This document shows positions 47,917 through 61,200 of a DNA stretch of 64,000 nt, one piece after another (the first letter of the stretch is position 1; every line of letters begins with the position of its first letter). This DNA is from Vanessa cardui (taxonomy: Eukaryota; Arthropoda; Insecta; Lepidoptera; Nymphalidae): NCBI RefSeq assembly GCF_905220365.1, contig NC_061134.1, forward strand, positions 5,905,001-5,969,000, written 5' to 3'. The notes beneath the pieces are model-generated. The model saw only the letters and a program-made list of their open reading frames with translations, was not told where the DNA came from and did no database searches. Position numbers and translations under genes: made by a program.

Positions 47917-50900
47917 TTATTGTATATTCTCTATAACACTTCTGAGCCATTGTATATGTGCGCCAATACTGACATATACACCAGGCATCCCGGGAACTCC
48001 ACAACTGAGTCCATACACACATATACCTTCAAGTTTCCCCGCACATATCAGTGGACCACCAGAATCTCCCTGTAAAATTATGGAATAGACATCAATTCGA
48101 ATATATTTATTACGCTAAACACAACATACTAATTACTTTTAGATATACTTTTTTAATTTAAATTCTCAACGTGATATTGAAGATATTAATCTTCTTAAAT
48201 AAAATAGGTTTTCCTAGTTTAGGGGTACAGGGCCTCTGTGAGATATGTATTTTGTTATAAGAACAATAAATATATTTGATTTGATTATTGGCAAATAATT
48301 ATCTTTCAAGTGAATTTAATATAATTATTTAAGCATAATAAGTAGATACATTTTATACAATTATGCTAATAGGTAAGACATTATAGCAACAATACCAAAC
48401 TAACAGGAAAAAAAACCATAAAGCATTAAGAATTAATTTTAGGTTAAAAACTTGTGGAAAAAAGGGAATAAAATAATGTACCTACATCATCGCGTTTCTT
48501 GCGTTTAATACAAGGTCTAAAGGTTTATTGTCGAACTCTGCGAAATCTGAACTTTGCGAGAGATGTGATAAGATATACGGATGCATTATCGGAATCAGAA
48601 CCCGTTAGTAAAGTTTCATATACTAAAAAATAAGTTCGTAACAGAAAAATCGTCCAATTTTTTAAAAAAATAACTTACTCGATTTACATTTTCTTTTATG
48701 GTAATGTTATGATATTTTTTTAATCTTTCATTTAAGTACAATACATAATGTGGAATTCATATCGATGTATTAGTCATCATGTGATATAATAGAACGATTC
48801 GATATAATTGCATTTAAAGATAAAAACTGCTTTGATAAATTCCCCGGCAGATACATGATACAGATACAGATACAGACCTATAATAAAATACTTATATAAA
48901 ATAAAATAGCAGAATCTTTTATAAAGCAAATAGGTATCAACGAAATTGATCAAGTTAGGTCTACCTAAATAAATAAAACATTGGAAGTAAATTGATAATG
49001 GTCTTAATCGGAACGAAATAGCTTCTCACAGATAATCATACTCTAATATAATATTAGATTGCCTTACTACCCTAAGCGATACTACGTAAACACCTCTAAT
49101 TGCATCATATTATTTTAAGGAAAGGGTTAAAATAAAAATATTATTATTTTTTTCATTTGTAAGAATTATTATCTGCTTATATTTTATTATTTTTAATGAA
49201 TAATTTTTGTTTCGTTTGTTATCACGATCAGCTATCGATTTCGTATGAAGTGTCGATCGATAACTCTCACAAACTGTGATGTCGTTATTTGAAGTAACAT
49301 TGTTTGATATGCGCGAAAAATATTTTAATCAGTATATACTATTTACTGATTTTTTGTTTTAAATATATTTATATTTTAATAACTTTAACTTTGCGCAGAG
49401 GCAATATCGTAACCAATGAGGTTAATCCGAGGTGCGATTATTGCTAGTTGAAAATTGCCTCCACTGGTGACAGGAGGGCTGGTTCGTTTTTTGCCCAGAG
49501 GATCGGAATTGCGATTCAACGGGGAAATGCTGCTAGCATTCTTGCCACCATTCCACGCGGTCAAGATTTATACAGTAACTAGTTTTAGTTCATATTTTTA
49601 TAAAATATATATTAATAATATTAAGCATTTAATGTTATTAATTATAATGTTAATAAATGATAAGTCTACTTTAATGATTATCATCATTACTTAATGGTTT
49701 TTTCATCACATATTTTACCGCCAAACAGCAAGCCAATACCTATGGCTGTGTCAATACTTACCGGCAGGCGGTCCAGTTGTCAGTATTTGACTTTTAACAT
49801 AGAGGTTGTCGGCTCAATAAACATATTGCAGCAAGAGTTTGTGTCGTACCATCTATTCAGTTTTAATAGGTAGGGATATACATATCTCCAAGTGAAGGTT
49901 TGGAAATGTCTCAAAGCTGAGCTAAGATTTCATCTTCGTTTGAGGAGAAGGTTACCAGCCTACTGTACCAGGTTGTTCTAAAGAAAATTACCATTTTATA
50001 AGGATACCTGGATACACATATTACACATGTTTTCTTTTATCGATGAGCAACAAGAACTAGATTAAATACAATTTAAGTTCGTGAAAATACAATGATGCAT
50101 ATCCGGGACTAAACTTTCGACCCTCAGTTAATCTCTACCTGTTTCGTAATATGCCATCACATTATCAAGATCATATGAATTGTGTCCCATAATATTTAAT
50201 GTCCGGAATCTATATTCGGTACGTAGTACACATTTTATTACGTTAAGGTTATTATTTTCGCACACATTGACGTAGCCGATAGTGACATGGTATGAATAGT
50301 ATGAGATATAAAATTATCGAACCTGGCACGCGTCTACTTCTTCACCAACGGCGCATATCATTCCACTATCGTATTTTGGAGCTACGTATTGTCCTAATGA
50401 TTTTGTACACTCGTCCAGAGATACTAGGTTAAGTCTTGCCGATAGTAACTTATCTGATATTTCTTCTCGGTTTATATCTCTGTAACCGTAGCCGTATATT
50501 GTACACTCACCTATGGAATTACAATAATATAAAATGAGTCGAGATGGCCCAGTGGTTAGAACGCGTGCATCTTAACCGATGATTGCGGGTTCAAACCCAG
50601 GCAAGCACCGCTGATTCATGTGCTTAATTTGTCTTTATAATTCATTTCGTACTCAGCGGTTCATCGCTGAGTACCAGATGTTTCCTCAACATGTGACAAA
50701 TTTCATAGAAATTCTGCCACATGTGTATTCCACCAACCCGCATTGGAACAGCGTGGTGGAATATGTTCCAAATCTTCTCCTCAAAGGGAGAGGAGGCCTT
50801 TAGCCCAGCAGTGGGAATTTACAGGGTGTTGATGTTGATGTTGAAAATGAGGCTTATACTTTCCACAATTGAGAAAAAAATTAAGTTCTCTCTCTCTCTC

Positions 50901-53587
50901 TCATTAAGTGCGTGTTGTGTTTACACACGCGACATAATATCATTCGTCACTTGTAGGTTTTCACATGATGTTCTCCTTCACTGCTAAATACGAGAAGAAT
51001 TGTAAACATAAATAAAGCACTAACTCAATGGTTTAGGTTTGAAGGTGCGACAGCTGTCGCTATTTTCTATTTCCTTATATTAATGACATTCAAGAAGAGA
51101 CGATGAGAGACGTTTCGTCGACGTATTTTTGTCGTAAAATTTTACCTCTTCATAATATTATGAATAGAATATTTGTTTGTTTGTATGTAGAGAAATCTCT
51201 GGAACTTTTAAGATAATTATTTTTATTAATAATTTAAGTGATGTCTGTGCGAAGCCAGGCCTGTTCGCTTATCTAAAAAAATAATTTTAATGTTATGTAT
51301 CTATAGTTAAAACGAAGAAACACAATTAAGTACCTGAATCAACTAATACATGCTTATCAATCATTATGATTTATATGTCTTGCTTGATTGTCCTTTTTCA
51401 TGTTAAAATGTCGAAAAAGAAATATATGTAAGTATGTTGTATTATATATGGTTTAATATTATTTCATATAAATCACTACGTGATTACTCAATAACAGCAT
51501 TTGTGTTACAGTCACCTATGCTAGTTAAAGGGCTCACGTGACACATGATGCGTTTAAAGAGATTATAGAAATAGAACACTACAACTGTCTTACATCAACC
51601 CGGTACAACCAACAACAATGTACATAATATGTACGCAGTTTTAAATTCATATAGTTTTAAAAATATGACTTTAATATTTTATATACGTTTACCTATTTAT
51701 TTAAATCATATTTTGAGCCTGAATTTTAATATACCATTAAACTGACCAGCGCCGGCTTTGTACGGGTACAATACTGATACTACAGAATTTATTTATTTAC
51801 GACATCACATTAGAATCTTCTAAAATTATCATTGCTTCTAAACTATATTGTCCACATGTTATATACAAAAACCATACTCTAGAATCGTTCCCTTACAAAT
51901 TTACAAAGCAAATAATGCGAGGAAGATACTTTTATTTACTTCTTTATCTGACTGTCCGTTTGTAACACCTTCTTATTTTGATAGAAACGTTTGGCAGGCG
52001 CACAAAAACATTGTAATAATAGCTCATTGGCTGTGACAGAGCTGATTGTTTGAAGGCAAGCTCGTTAGCAGTTCATTCACAGTTACCTGATATTCCGAAC
52101 GAGGAGTTGGGGAGCACTGTATCATTAAGCCATTTTATGTCATTCAATTCAAGCAGTAACCGCAACACAGCAATGTCATGTGCTCCAGAAAATCTGAAAC
52201 CGTATAAGTTTCTCACCGACACGTCTATATTAGTTTAGGTAAGCTGTTTTCATTCCCTCTCTCCGAAGGCCGACAAACAGATTTGTTTTTGATATGACTT
52301 TACCAATATTAATAAGAATTATAGATATTGGGCTGGCGGCACAACGGCTTTGAGGATATCTCCTGAACAGCTTGAATATTGAACAAGAATAAGTGAATAA
52401 TCAAAACTATCTTACGAGTTATTATAATTTAATTTTAATGCGAATTAGCTACAACGAATTAAAATTGATTAACAATTAATATTAAACAATTATAAGAAAT
52501 GCTAGATTATTATTACTTATTATCATTACGAACATTATGGGCCCAAAATTCAAAGGAGCACACATCGTTTTTATGCGCTTAATTTGTATATATAATTCAT
52601 CTCGTAGTCGCTTGTATAAGAAATCTTGGAGAAGCGTTAGTAGTAGGTACCTCAAATTATATCGCATCATATTGTGCCGTACGAATATCCCTAAACTAAC
52701 AGTAGAACTGAATGGTGGAATCAGCTTCTAACCATATTAATATGATACGTTTTCCCAGTGAACGTAAGTTAAATGGTAGGCCTATTTAGCAAAGTTTAGA
52801 TTGAAAAAGGCAACAAATACACTGCACATATACGCTCTAGATTAAAGCAATTTGAATATAATCTTTGGTCAGTAGTGCAAGTACTTTACTGTAAAGTATC
52901 ACTAATATCTATATAGTATCAAGTACTTGGACTTACCGATTGTATAGAGGGTGCGGTATAATTTCTAGAACTTGAGCGCGTGGTGGCACAATGTTATCAT
53001 CTGTACAATAGTTCTTGAGGGAAAGACAATAACTCTCCGGTTCATGTTCGACGCAATGCGCTGCTGTCACAGCTATATGTGGGGATATTAAGGTGGCGCC
53101 ACATAAATGTTTAGAATTACTTGCGTTTTGTAAAGATGCGACTCGATTTTGAGTACCTTTGGCAAAAGACAAATATACATATAACACCATACTTCAAATC
53201 AAAAATTAAAATATTCAGTGATATGTTTATTAAGCTTTATTATTGTGATTAATAAATTAAACTAAAAATTACTAAACTTATTTAGAAATCATAATTTAGG
53301 CATCAAAATTAAATCATTATATTCAAATTTGTTGATATAATGTGAAAATATTCACTTAACTTTAATTTAATAAGAAAATGTAAAGGTTTAATCAATCACT
53401 AATTTATAAAATAAAAATTTCAAATAACAAACGGTTTAACAGCTAACAATTAAAGGAGATTACCGCAAGCCACCTCTTCTCCTCCGATAACTCTCTTTAC
53501 TCTACCACACTCTATTAAATACAAATTTATAACTGATATGACTAAAATTATAAATAAATCAGAACTACTTAAACTGAAAATAGACAT
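47917..53587 (-). CDS. secreted trypsin-like serine protease
   Basis: Model: complement(join(47917..48069, 50323..50510, 52087..52193, 52937..53156, 53464..53587)), 263 codons plus stop; intron phases 1, 2, 1, 0. A hydrophobic signal peptide (IIILVISV-like core, residues 11-25) precedes RVKR|VIGG, the zymogen cleavage site at R32/V33. S1 family triad: His75 (VTAAHC), Asp121 (HDIAVLRL), Ser216 (GDSGGPL). Asp210 occupies the position of trypsin's Asp189, so cleavage after Arg or Lys is expected. The pro-segment is short and no CLIP domain is seen. The usual SWG near the pocket reads VYG. Possible roles are digestive, reproductive or immune; the sequence does not decide. The donor of exon 4 (CAG|GTTCGA) is weak. 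Confidence 0.9.
48070..50322 (-). other. serine protease intron 4
   Basis: 2.25 kb. It holds a decayed antisense family B SINE (about 49910-50165), a possible family A scrap near 49720-49800 and a short ATACAG(A) repeat at about 48850-48880. No coding exon is supported. Confidence 0.7.
49910..50165 (-). repeat. tRNA-derived SINE family B, decayed copy
   Basis: On the plus strand TTTGAGGAGAAGGTTACCAG, then GGACTAAACTTTCGACCCTC and AGTTAATCTC, follow the order of the inverse of the good copy at 50539-50843. Many differences. Confidence 0.5.
50539..50843 (+). repeat. tRNA-derived SINE family B, intact copy with target duplication
   Basis: Head with box A (TGGCCCAGTGGTTAGAACGC) and box B (GGGTTCAAACCC), body through CATGTGCTTAATTTG, GTATTCCACCAACCCGC and CCTTTAGCCCAGCAGTGG, and a tail of repeated GTTGAT. 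It is flanked by AAAATGAG at 50531-50538 and again at 50844-50851. It lies in intron 3 of the serine protease, in opposite orientation. Confidence 0.9.
50930..51060 (-). repeat. tRNA-derived SINE family B, decayed partial copy
   Basis: On the plus strand CACATGATGTTCTCCTTCAC, AAATACGAGAAGAATTGTAA and TTAGGTTTGAAGG parallel the antisense copy at 47465-47743. Confidence 0.55.
51130..51275 (+). repeat. non-autonomous Helitron-like scrap
   Basis: AATATTATGAATAGAATATTTG followed later by CTGGAAC and GTGCGAAGCCAGGC...TCGCTTATC resembles a decayed version of the ends at 4886-4917 and 16350-16377. The first run is a remembered lepidopteran motif; low weight. Confidence 0.3.
52540..52645 (+). repeat. 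tRNA-derived SINE family B, decayed partial copy
   Basis: ATGCGCTTAATTTGTATATA and AATTCATCTCGTAGTCG match the middle of the family B body. It lies in intron 2 of the serine protease. Confidence 0.5.
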
Positions 53588-55074
53588 GTCGTTGTGATAA
53601 TAACCGGTTATGGTCGCAACTTACATAAAAATAACAATTAATACTTTATAGTCTTCGAATGTATTGTAAAAAATCGTGACAATAAATATCGATTAACAAT
53701 TGTATACATATATAAACAGGTGATTCTTTAAACCTACGCGTCATTTTGCGAATACGTATTGAAATTACCCATAGTAAAATCAACGTTGAGGATGAATTGT
53801 GCAAAACTAAGTCTAATTGAACTCGAAATTATATTCAGTTGTCTTATCATTTTATGGTTTCTAAATAATGCATAGTATTTTTCTTGAGAATGCTTGAAAT
53901 ATTTGTTTTTAACAAATATTAGTTTATGAATAATAGCATGAATTGAAACATGTTTGTTTAACCTATTTGTTTTGTACCATATAATTAATAATTTTTAATG
54001 TAGTTTTAAATTAATTAATTGTTATTATTTTATTATAAAATAACTGGTAAAATATTACATTAATATATTAAGAAAAAAGAAAAACATTTAAAATTATTAA
54101 AATGTAGAGCCCAATTAATATTCAAATTTACTTCAGTTGATTATTTCTACGTAAGCGTTCTCCTTTCGTTCATTCGGTATGTATATAACATATTTGGCTT
54201 CTATGTATATGCTATGAAATGACCACTACAAAAGTATTTTTCAAAATTCTTACGAACTGCCATGATATTCCTAAGAAATAGTCATACTGCTAACCACTTA
54301 GTGTTAGGACATATCTAATGAGCAAAATATAGTAAATTGTCTATGGGAAAATTTAATTGTCTTTGATAAGTTTAATTTTATCAGAATTTGAATATGTCTT
54401 AGCTAGAATCCACTATAGTAATAAATACTTAGTTATATAGTGAAATAATAGATAAATAAGACCTTAAATGCCAAGGCCGTTGGCGCATTGACGATGTAAG
54501 GAATGGTTATTTCTTATGGCGTCAACTATGAGCGGTGGTAAGCACTTAATATCAGATGGTCGATTTGCCTACCCGCCTACGTATATCATATGTAAATTAC
54601 ATATTTATTAAAATAGAAAGTACTTTTATATTTGTATTTTTTATATTGTATGTACTTATGTTAATTAACTCTGACTCTCCATCTACTACGTAAAATGGTA
54701 AAACCGATAAATAGGTACTTATGAAAACTATCTTTTAAGATAACAGAAGCACTTCCTTGATGATAACAATAGAATGGAAAGTATGGTCCAAACGAGGCAT
54801 CCAAGTATTTTTACATTTATAGGTATCAACCATAGAGTGTATTTTGTACTTTAAAGCTTCGTTCCATTCTGGCAAAATATAGATAGATATATATATCATT
54901 TAGTGTAATTACACGAATTGATGCCAATAGTAACCTTAAGTAGTAAAAATAAAACGCAAGTAATTAGTATACATCATAAGAAGTGTTGAGTGCACCAAAA
55001 ATAGTTGGGTCTATTAATATTTTGTGTTATTGTTTTTAGTAGCATGTTATGCCAAAATGCAGCGACAGTGGACA
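53588..55074. other. intergenic region with one decayed SINE
   Basis: AT-rich; the serine protease promoter should be at its left. A family A SINE remnant is at about 54470-54593. No gene is supported. Confidence 0.55.
54470..54593 (+). repeat. SINE family A, decayed copy
   Basis: CATTGACGATGTAAGGAAT, then TCAACTATGAGCGGTGGTA and CACTTAATATCAGATGGTC, follow the family core in order with many changes. Confidence 0.65.
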
Positions 55075-55213
55075 GGTGGGAGCGGACGGCGATAGCGTTG
55101 TAGCAGCGAGGTTTATGTAACGCGAGGAGCGGCGCGGCGCGGCGACTGCGAGTACGAGCGGGCGTGCGGTGGCAGGCGGCAGTGCTCCGCCGACCGCCGG
55201 GGCACACCGCGCC
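55075..55213 (+). promoter_or_regulatory. CpG-rich promoter and 5' UTR, unidentified gene
   Basis: An abrupt GC- and CpG-rich island (GGAGCGGCGCGGCGCGG and similar) in an AT-rich background, just before the ATG at 55214. This is a likely TATA-less start region. Confidence 0.55.
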
Positions 55214-58200
55214 ATGGACCGCCCGAGCGGAACACCGCCACAGAGTCCTTCCGCCGCGCATTCCGGATTTGGCGCCTTCTGCAATGCTATTACTGAAACG
55301 CTCTCGGTACGTACCGTACCAAACCGAACTCTATCGCTCGAACGTCGTCATCGCAATGTCTACATTGGCTCATATCGGTCCGATTTATAATACGATCGCC
55401 GCCAAAAACGGATTTTGGCGCCGACACACGCTATCCTTACAATGCTCTATCAAATCTGTAACGAACGCCAATTTACCTAATTGAAGTGTCGCAATGTATC
55501 TATTTTGAGACGCACGTGCTCTTCGAGGTCATCCAGTGTAGTCCGCACACACAGCTTAGGAGACGGAGAAGGTAGCACGGAATCTGAAAAGTTATCAGGG
55601 GAATAAAAAATATAAACAAGTTTATTATTAGAGCGCTCGTTCGGACCGGGTCGCACGGCCGTGATTTGTCCGATGGTGGTGATATACCGAAATACCCGCG
55701 CAATAAACGAACATCCAACGTCGTACAAAGGCGCGACATTAGGCACTCGTTGCGAACTCTCCACGCCGCTCACCACGGCCGGCACCATACGCGACATCTC
55801 CTACACGCCGCGTCTTTGCTGTGCCTTCATCGTCGCCGTGATACCCAGCTAGTCTACTATCCTAGGTACTGATAGAAATATGAATACGGATAAACGGATA
55901 AAACGGTAAACTAAAAAATAACGGAAGATAAAACGGTTTTCGCATCACGATTTACTTTCAAATCGGTGTGTGCTGTGAGTGTCTATGAAATGAGTGAATT
56001 TTAACATTTCTGTACGTTATCGGTTAAGTCGTGAAAATTTAGTTCTTATTTAACATTCTTGTTAAACATGCACGTGCCTCAATTAGCGTAATTTACGTAG
56101 ATGTGACCGTCGCCTGCTGAAAATATGTGGATGGATTTACCGCGCCGATGTCTGTGTGTTCTTGATCATTATACTTGAAATAAAACTGATATATATTTTT
56201 TAAAACATTTCATGTCTAATGAAAGCGTATCACCGTCAAAAGTACAAAATTTAATTACTTTTAACGCATGCATTGATTCTGTTTATTTACATTAAATAAG
56301 TTAATCAAATATAACAACAACCAATTTACATTCATAGCTGTTTTTATTATTTTCATTATAGCAAAAAGGCATAAAATTTACATATAAAAAGTAAGGAATA
56401 ATCATAGTGCACAGTAAAATATAACATTTGTGTTCGTGCTCGTTAAATGTTGTTAATTTGAGAAACATTAAACTCAAACAAGTTTTGTATGTGTATGTCG
56501 TTTAAATCTAGTTATCATGTTTAACTTATGTATGTTTACTCATAACAGTAAATCATTTAACAAAAGTAACTTAATTTTTACCCCATCATTGTTCGATAGT
56601 AATTTTATTACTACAAGTAACTTGTTACTTTGACTATATATGTCATATTACATATATTTAAATGCATATTTAGTAAACAAAGTAATTAATAATGTAATTC
56701 TTTATTGATATTCTTAAAGTTAGTTCTACATTGTTAGAAAGACTTGAATTCTTTTAAATATGTTTACCTATATATATTTTTTCCATATTGGTTGAGAAAA
56801 TAGTTATTAATGATCGCAATTATTTAATCGAATCCAACGCATTTTATTCAAGTGAACTTTACAATAAAGCTTTTTAGAATCGTCAATATTTCTACTTTTA
56901 CACCATTTCGAAAAGTCCTCCTTCTTCCAGCGAGGAGAAAGGGCAAGAAGCTCATATAAGTTTTGTTTTAAATAACAAGATTTAAAACGATGTATGATTA
57001 CTAAACACCGTTATTGTTTGTAATCAATCCTGTGTTGGAACCCGAACTTAAATCCTGGCAATTTAATTTAAAAAAAAGGAATACTTCAATTAATTGAAAT
57101 ATTTTTATTGACAAATTTTGTATGTAATTTGTTTAATGGTATACGATATCCAGAAAAACTTTACTAATACGTAGCATAACTCATACTACAACTCTGTCGA
57201 TTTTCTATGAGCAGCGACAGGCTATAACTTATTATATAACTTTAGATAACTCTTTACACGTACGAGTGCGTATCCTACTATGAGCTGTCACACGATTTAC
57301 ACACGCACTCAATATACATTATAAACATACATTTCTATACAGTTTGCCAGAAGTTATTAAGTCTGTTGTACCTGTCCTACCTCAAGAAAGAGAATAACTA
57401 ACGCAAAAATAATTAGCCATATCGCATTAGTATCTAGTTCCTAAGAAACGCGCCTATAACCCTACAAGTTCCAGCGCTATGTATGAAGTCTGAACATATA
57501 GATTATACTTATTGTAAATGTTTTTTTCCTCGTTATTCAGAATACGAATTACGATTCCTTCTAATAGTTTGAAAATATACTCTACAACCTATATGTCTGT
57601 GTAAATTGTAATACGTAGGTATGATTTTTTATTTTATTAACCGTATTTGATTAATAATTTAATGAATACTAAATTAATGTTGTGTAGATATACTATAAAT
57701 ATGTTGTAATATTATCACATATTTATTTCCATAGAGATCAAATAATTATAATATGAACTCTGACGGTAATCTGACTAGGCGATCATTTTGGTGTTTGGAA
57801 TGAATGACAAATAACAGGATCATTAAATAAAATCACCATTTCTTCAATAGAACTTGTTATAAGATAAAATATTATTTGGTGGTTACAGGATAAACCGTAA
57901 TCAATAATTATAGTGTGGGTAGTTAGATATTGTTGATCATGAAATGCCAATCCGATATAGATTTAGAAAGGGAAATTTAATTGATATATTTATATTTTCG
58001 GAATAACAACATTATCAGAGGTCCTGGGTTCAAATGGATCCAATTCACGGCACCTAATTATTAGGTTTTTAAAAAATCTCAGTAATTGCCCAAAAGGACC
58101 TTCTACTTTTGTAATTCCTACGTAATATGGGCTTTTCTCCTTAAATAATCTGGTCCTATTAATCAAAGATAGATTTTATTTATAAGCTTTTATATGCTAA

Positions 58201-61200
58201 AAGATCACAATCTTTTAAAATCACGTCTATTGATGAAACCCTGTTATTTCAGTTATGTGTTATTTTGCAACGTAATTAATAGAATAGTCAATAAATTACT
58301 TGCCATTATGGAAACTTTAGCATAAAATGTGTTGTGATTATTGAATCGAGTAGATTGTTCTAATTGTTTTTTGCACCCTTTTTAAATTTTATTAAGGAAA
58401 TACGACTAAGACTAAAAAAAAGCATTTAAAAACATCGTTGTTAGATAAACATCGATAACACATAAATCGAAACGTACATTTCGATTTGTAATTACTATGT
58501 ATCGTGTATCGTGTGACAAAAGGCATAGTGGTCATTAGTTAGGTCACACCAATATAATCTAGATACACAAGTACAGTGCAAGGTTGGATCCAACGTATAA
58601 AGGTTTGACCGCATCGATCGGCAAACGACGTTAGCATTGCCCTCTTTTTCTTGCCCAAGATTAAAATTCCATTGTGACGTACCATACATTTTTATCTATT
58701 AATCTTTTCAAAACTAACTTATGCTATGAAATTTAGAAATATTTTATTACAGTTATTTTAACCTAGGATAACGAAAGCAACTTATTAATATACCTAATAT
58801 TAATTTCTGCTATGATTTAAATTGCACAAGCTTGATATTTAATTTGTATTTCGTTTATTATTTTGTTCTCAAAAGTATTTTATACACAAAACAAATAATT
58901 GAATATATAGAATCGTCTTTTTAATTCGTAGTATATTATATATTTATACAGCAGATTAGAACTATTTCTTATTACGCTATAAAGTGACATACATTGGCAG
59001 AATATTTCGTTCTCAATTAGCATTGACACGCGCCATAAAAGAGGAGAAAAAAAATCGTTTACTATTGATGATTTATGATTAGTTTTTATTAGCGAGTACG
59101 TATAAAGACACGATCTCTAATCTATACACAAGGCTCATAGAATAATATTTAAATATCCTTTGTCGATTGTGAATGTTTAAAACGTACAAACGTAACCTAA
59201 CACTAAACAACATAACTGGCGTTATTTAACGTTTTTTACAAATATTATTTTTCACAAAAGTAAAAAATGCATGACGAGTCATTTTAGTCGGAACCGTTTG
59301 AAGGCGGGAAATAGCAATTGGACAGCGGCACGCATCAGTCGGTTCAGTTTAGTGATTATAAATAAAAGATAGGAAACTCGGCCACTGCTCCTGCTATTTC
59401 GGCTTCTGATTGAATCTACTGAAATCAAGAACACGACCAGGTTAAAGTGGGTTTGTTTTGAACATGAATTTGGATTGTCGATGGGGTCGCATATTTAGGA
59501 CCGTGCGTCTTTGGTTGCTGTGCACGACGCGATATGTAAGTTTTTAGAAATGTCTTTAAACAAAAAACAAGTATTGGTTGTAAATCGTTCAAATATCATA
59601 CTATATAGGTATAATATATAAATGTTTAGTACACCGTACCACTAGACTAATATCGTAATATTATATTCAGAGAGACACGTGACTCGACTCATAAAGACTT
59701 AATCTGACTAGGTACTTTAGACATGAGTTAGTGTACAGTGTTAGTATGATGTAAACGTAATCTTGTAATCCATGTTTCAAGATTGCTTTAGCCGTAATCC
59801 TACGATTAAGGCAAGTTATGTCCAGTATTTAAAACATTTCCTCCCAATTTATTGGCACCGTGCCCGGTCTTACGGTTAATATGTTCAGTCGTCGTATATG
59901 ACAAATACGTTTTATCATACCTATAATAGCCGCGATTACCATTCATTTATAAAAAAAACATTCTTTCATGAATAAAGTCTTTAAGTCGTATCACCTGAAA
60001 ATGATATTTTGATCGATCAACGACCTTTGGTATCATACATAGATTTATTTCTACGTTAGATCGGAATTGTTTAGGTAAGCTTCGCTATAATTATTGATAA
60101 TACCTTAGGTATATCTTATAATACATATAAAATACGCAAGATTTGATTCGTTTTGACAAGTTAAAGAGTTTATTCATTAATGAAAAGTCAATAACTGGAT
60201 AAATATTCAATTCAATCAACAAATTATCACAGTTTGAATTTCTTTATATAAAGAAATTACATACATTACAATTTTTAATGTATAAAATTTGAATGGTTAA
60301 ATTAAAGAATATTAATCATACACAGTACACAATATAACAAACATAAAAAATCTAAAGCGTTGATATATAAACTTTATAGTTTAATTTACTTATATGCTGC
60401 AGAGACTGCAAGGTTTCTAAATAAGCTGGTTAGGATCATTTTCATATTAATCAGTAGATTCATCTTTTATTTTATTTAATACATCAAAAAACAAAGGAAG
60501 AATTTGCATAAGTTTCCTATTTATAAATGCGCGTCTGAACTAACCAAAAAACTCCCATCAAAATCGGTCTAGCCGTTCCGGAGATTAGCTGAAACAAACA
60601 TATAGATAGATAGACAAAAAGGATAAAAAGTGTTATTTTGTTATATGTACCGAGTATACACACATATGCATTTAGTAAAATGCGGTTATTTTAATATTAC
60701 AAATAGACACTCTAATTTTATTATATGTATAGATTACATATTTTGGTATTAAAATTAAAGGTGACTTGACTTTATTCTATGAACTTAATTATCTTCATAT
60801 GAATAAGGCTCAAAACATCAAAAGAAACGGTACCTAAACATTGAATAGGTACACCTTATTAAATATATAATCTTTTTTAATTTGACTGACAGAACACTAT
60901 GAGTTCCTATGAACATTTTACATGACGTTTAATTTTGTTTACAGGGTATGGCGACCACTTCGAGGAGCAGAAGAAAGGTAAGATATTGCAACTAAAAAAA
61001 ACTTTACACACTAATGTAAGCACATCAAATACTTGCATACTTTCTTACATGATTTAAGTATATAAAAAAAACGTAAAAAATAATTATTTTATTCTCATTT
61101 GTTTTAGGAATTTTCTTATTCTAATTTCAAAAATGTTTAGTTATCTGTAACTTTTGGTAGTATTTGGTCATTTAGACGAAGATTTAACTTTAATGTTTTG

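Noticed and set aside
50539..50620. tRNA gene, from clear A and B boxes
   Set aside because: No cloverleaf closes, and the sequence continues into a repeated SINE body with a target duplication.
53157..53190. Serine protease start at the in-frame ATG at 53190
   Set aside because: It would lack a signal peptide and the RVKR|VIGG cleavage site. A 5' exon at 53464-53587 supplies both, and acceptor AAAG at 53157-53160 restores the phase; the earlier ATG is intronic.
55477..55797. 106-codon minus-strand frame downstream of exon A
   Set aside because: No recognisable motif, no splice context, and it lies in a GC-rich promoter-proximal stretch where long chance frames are common. Not fully excluded.
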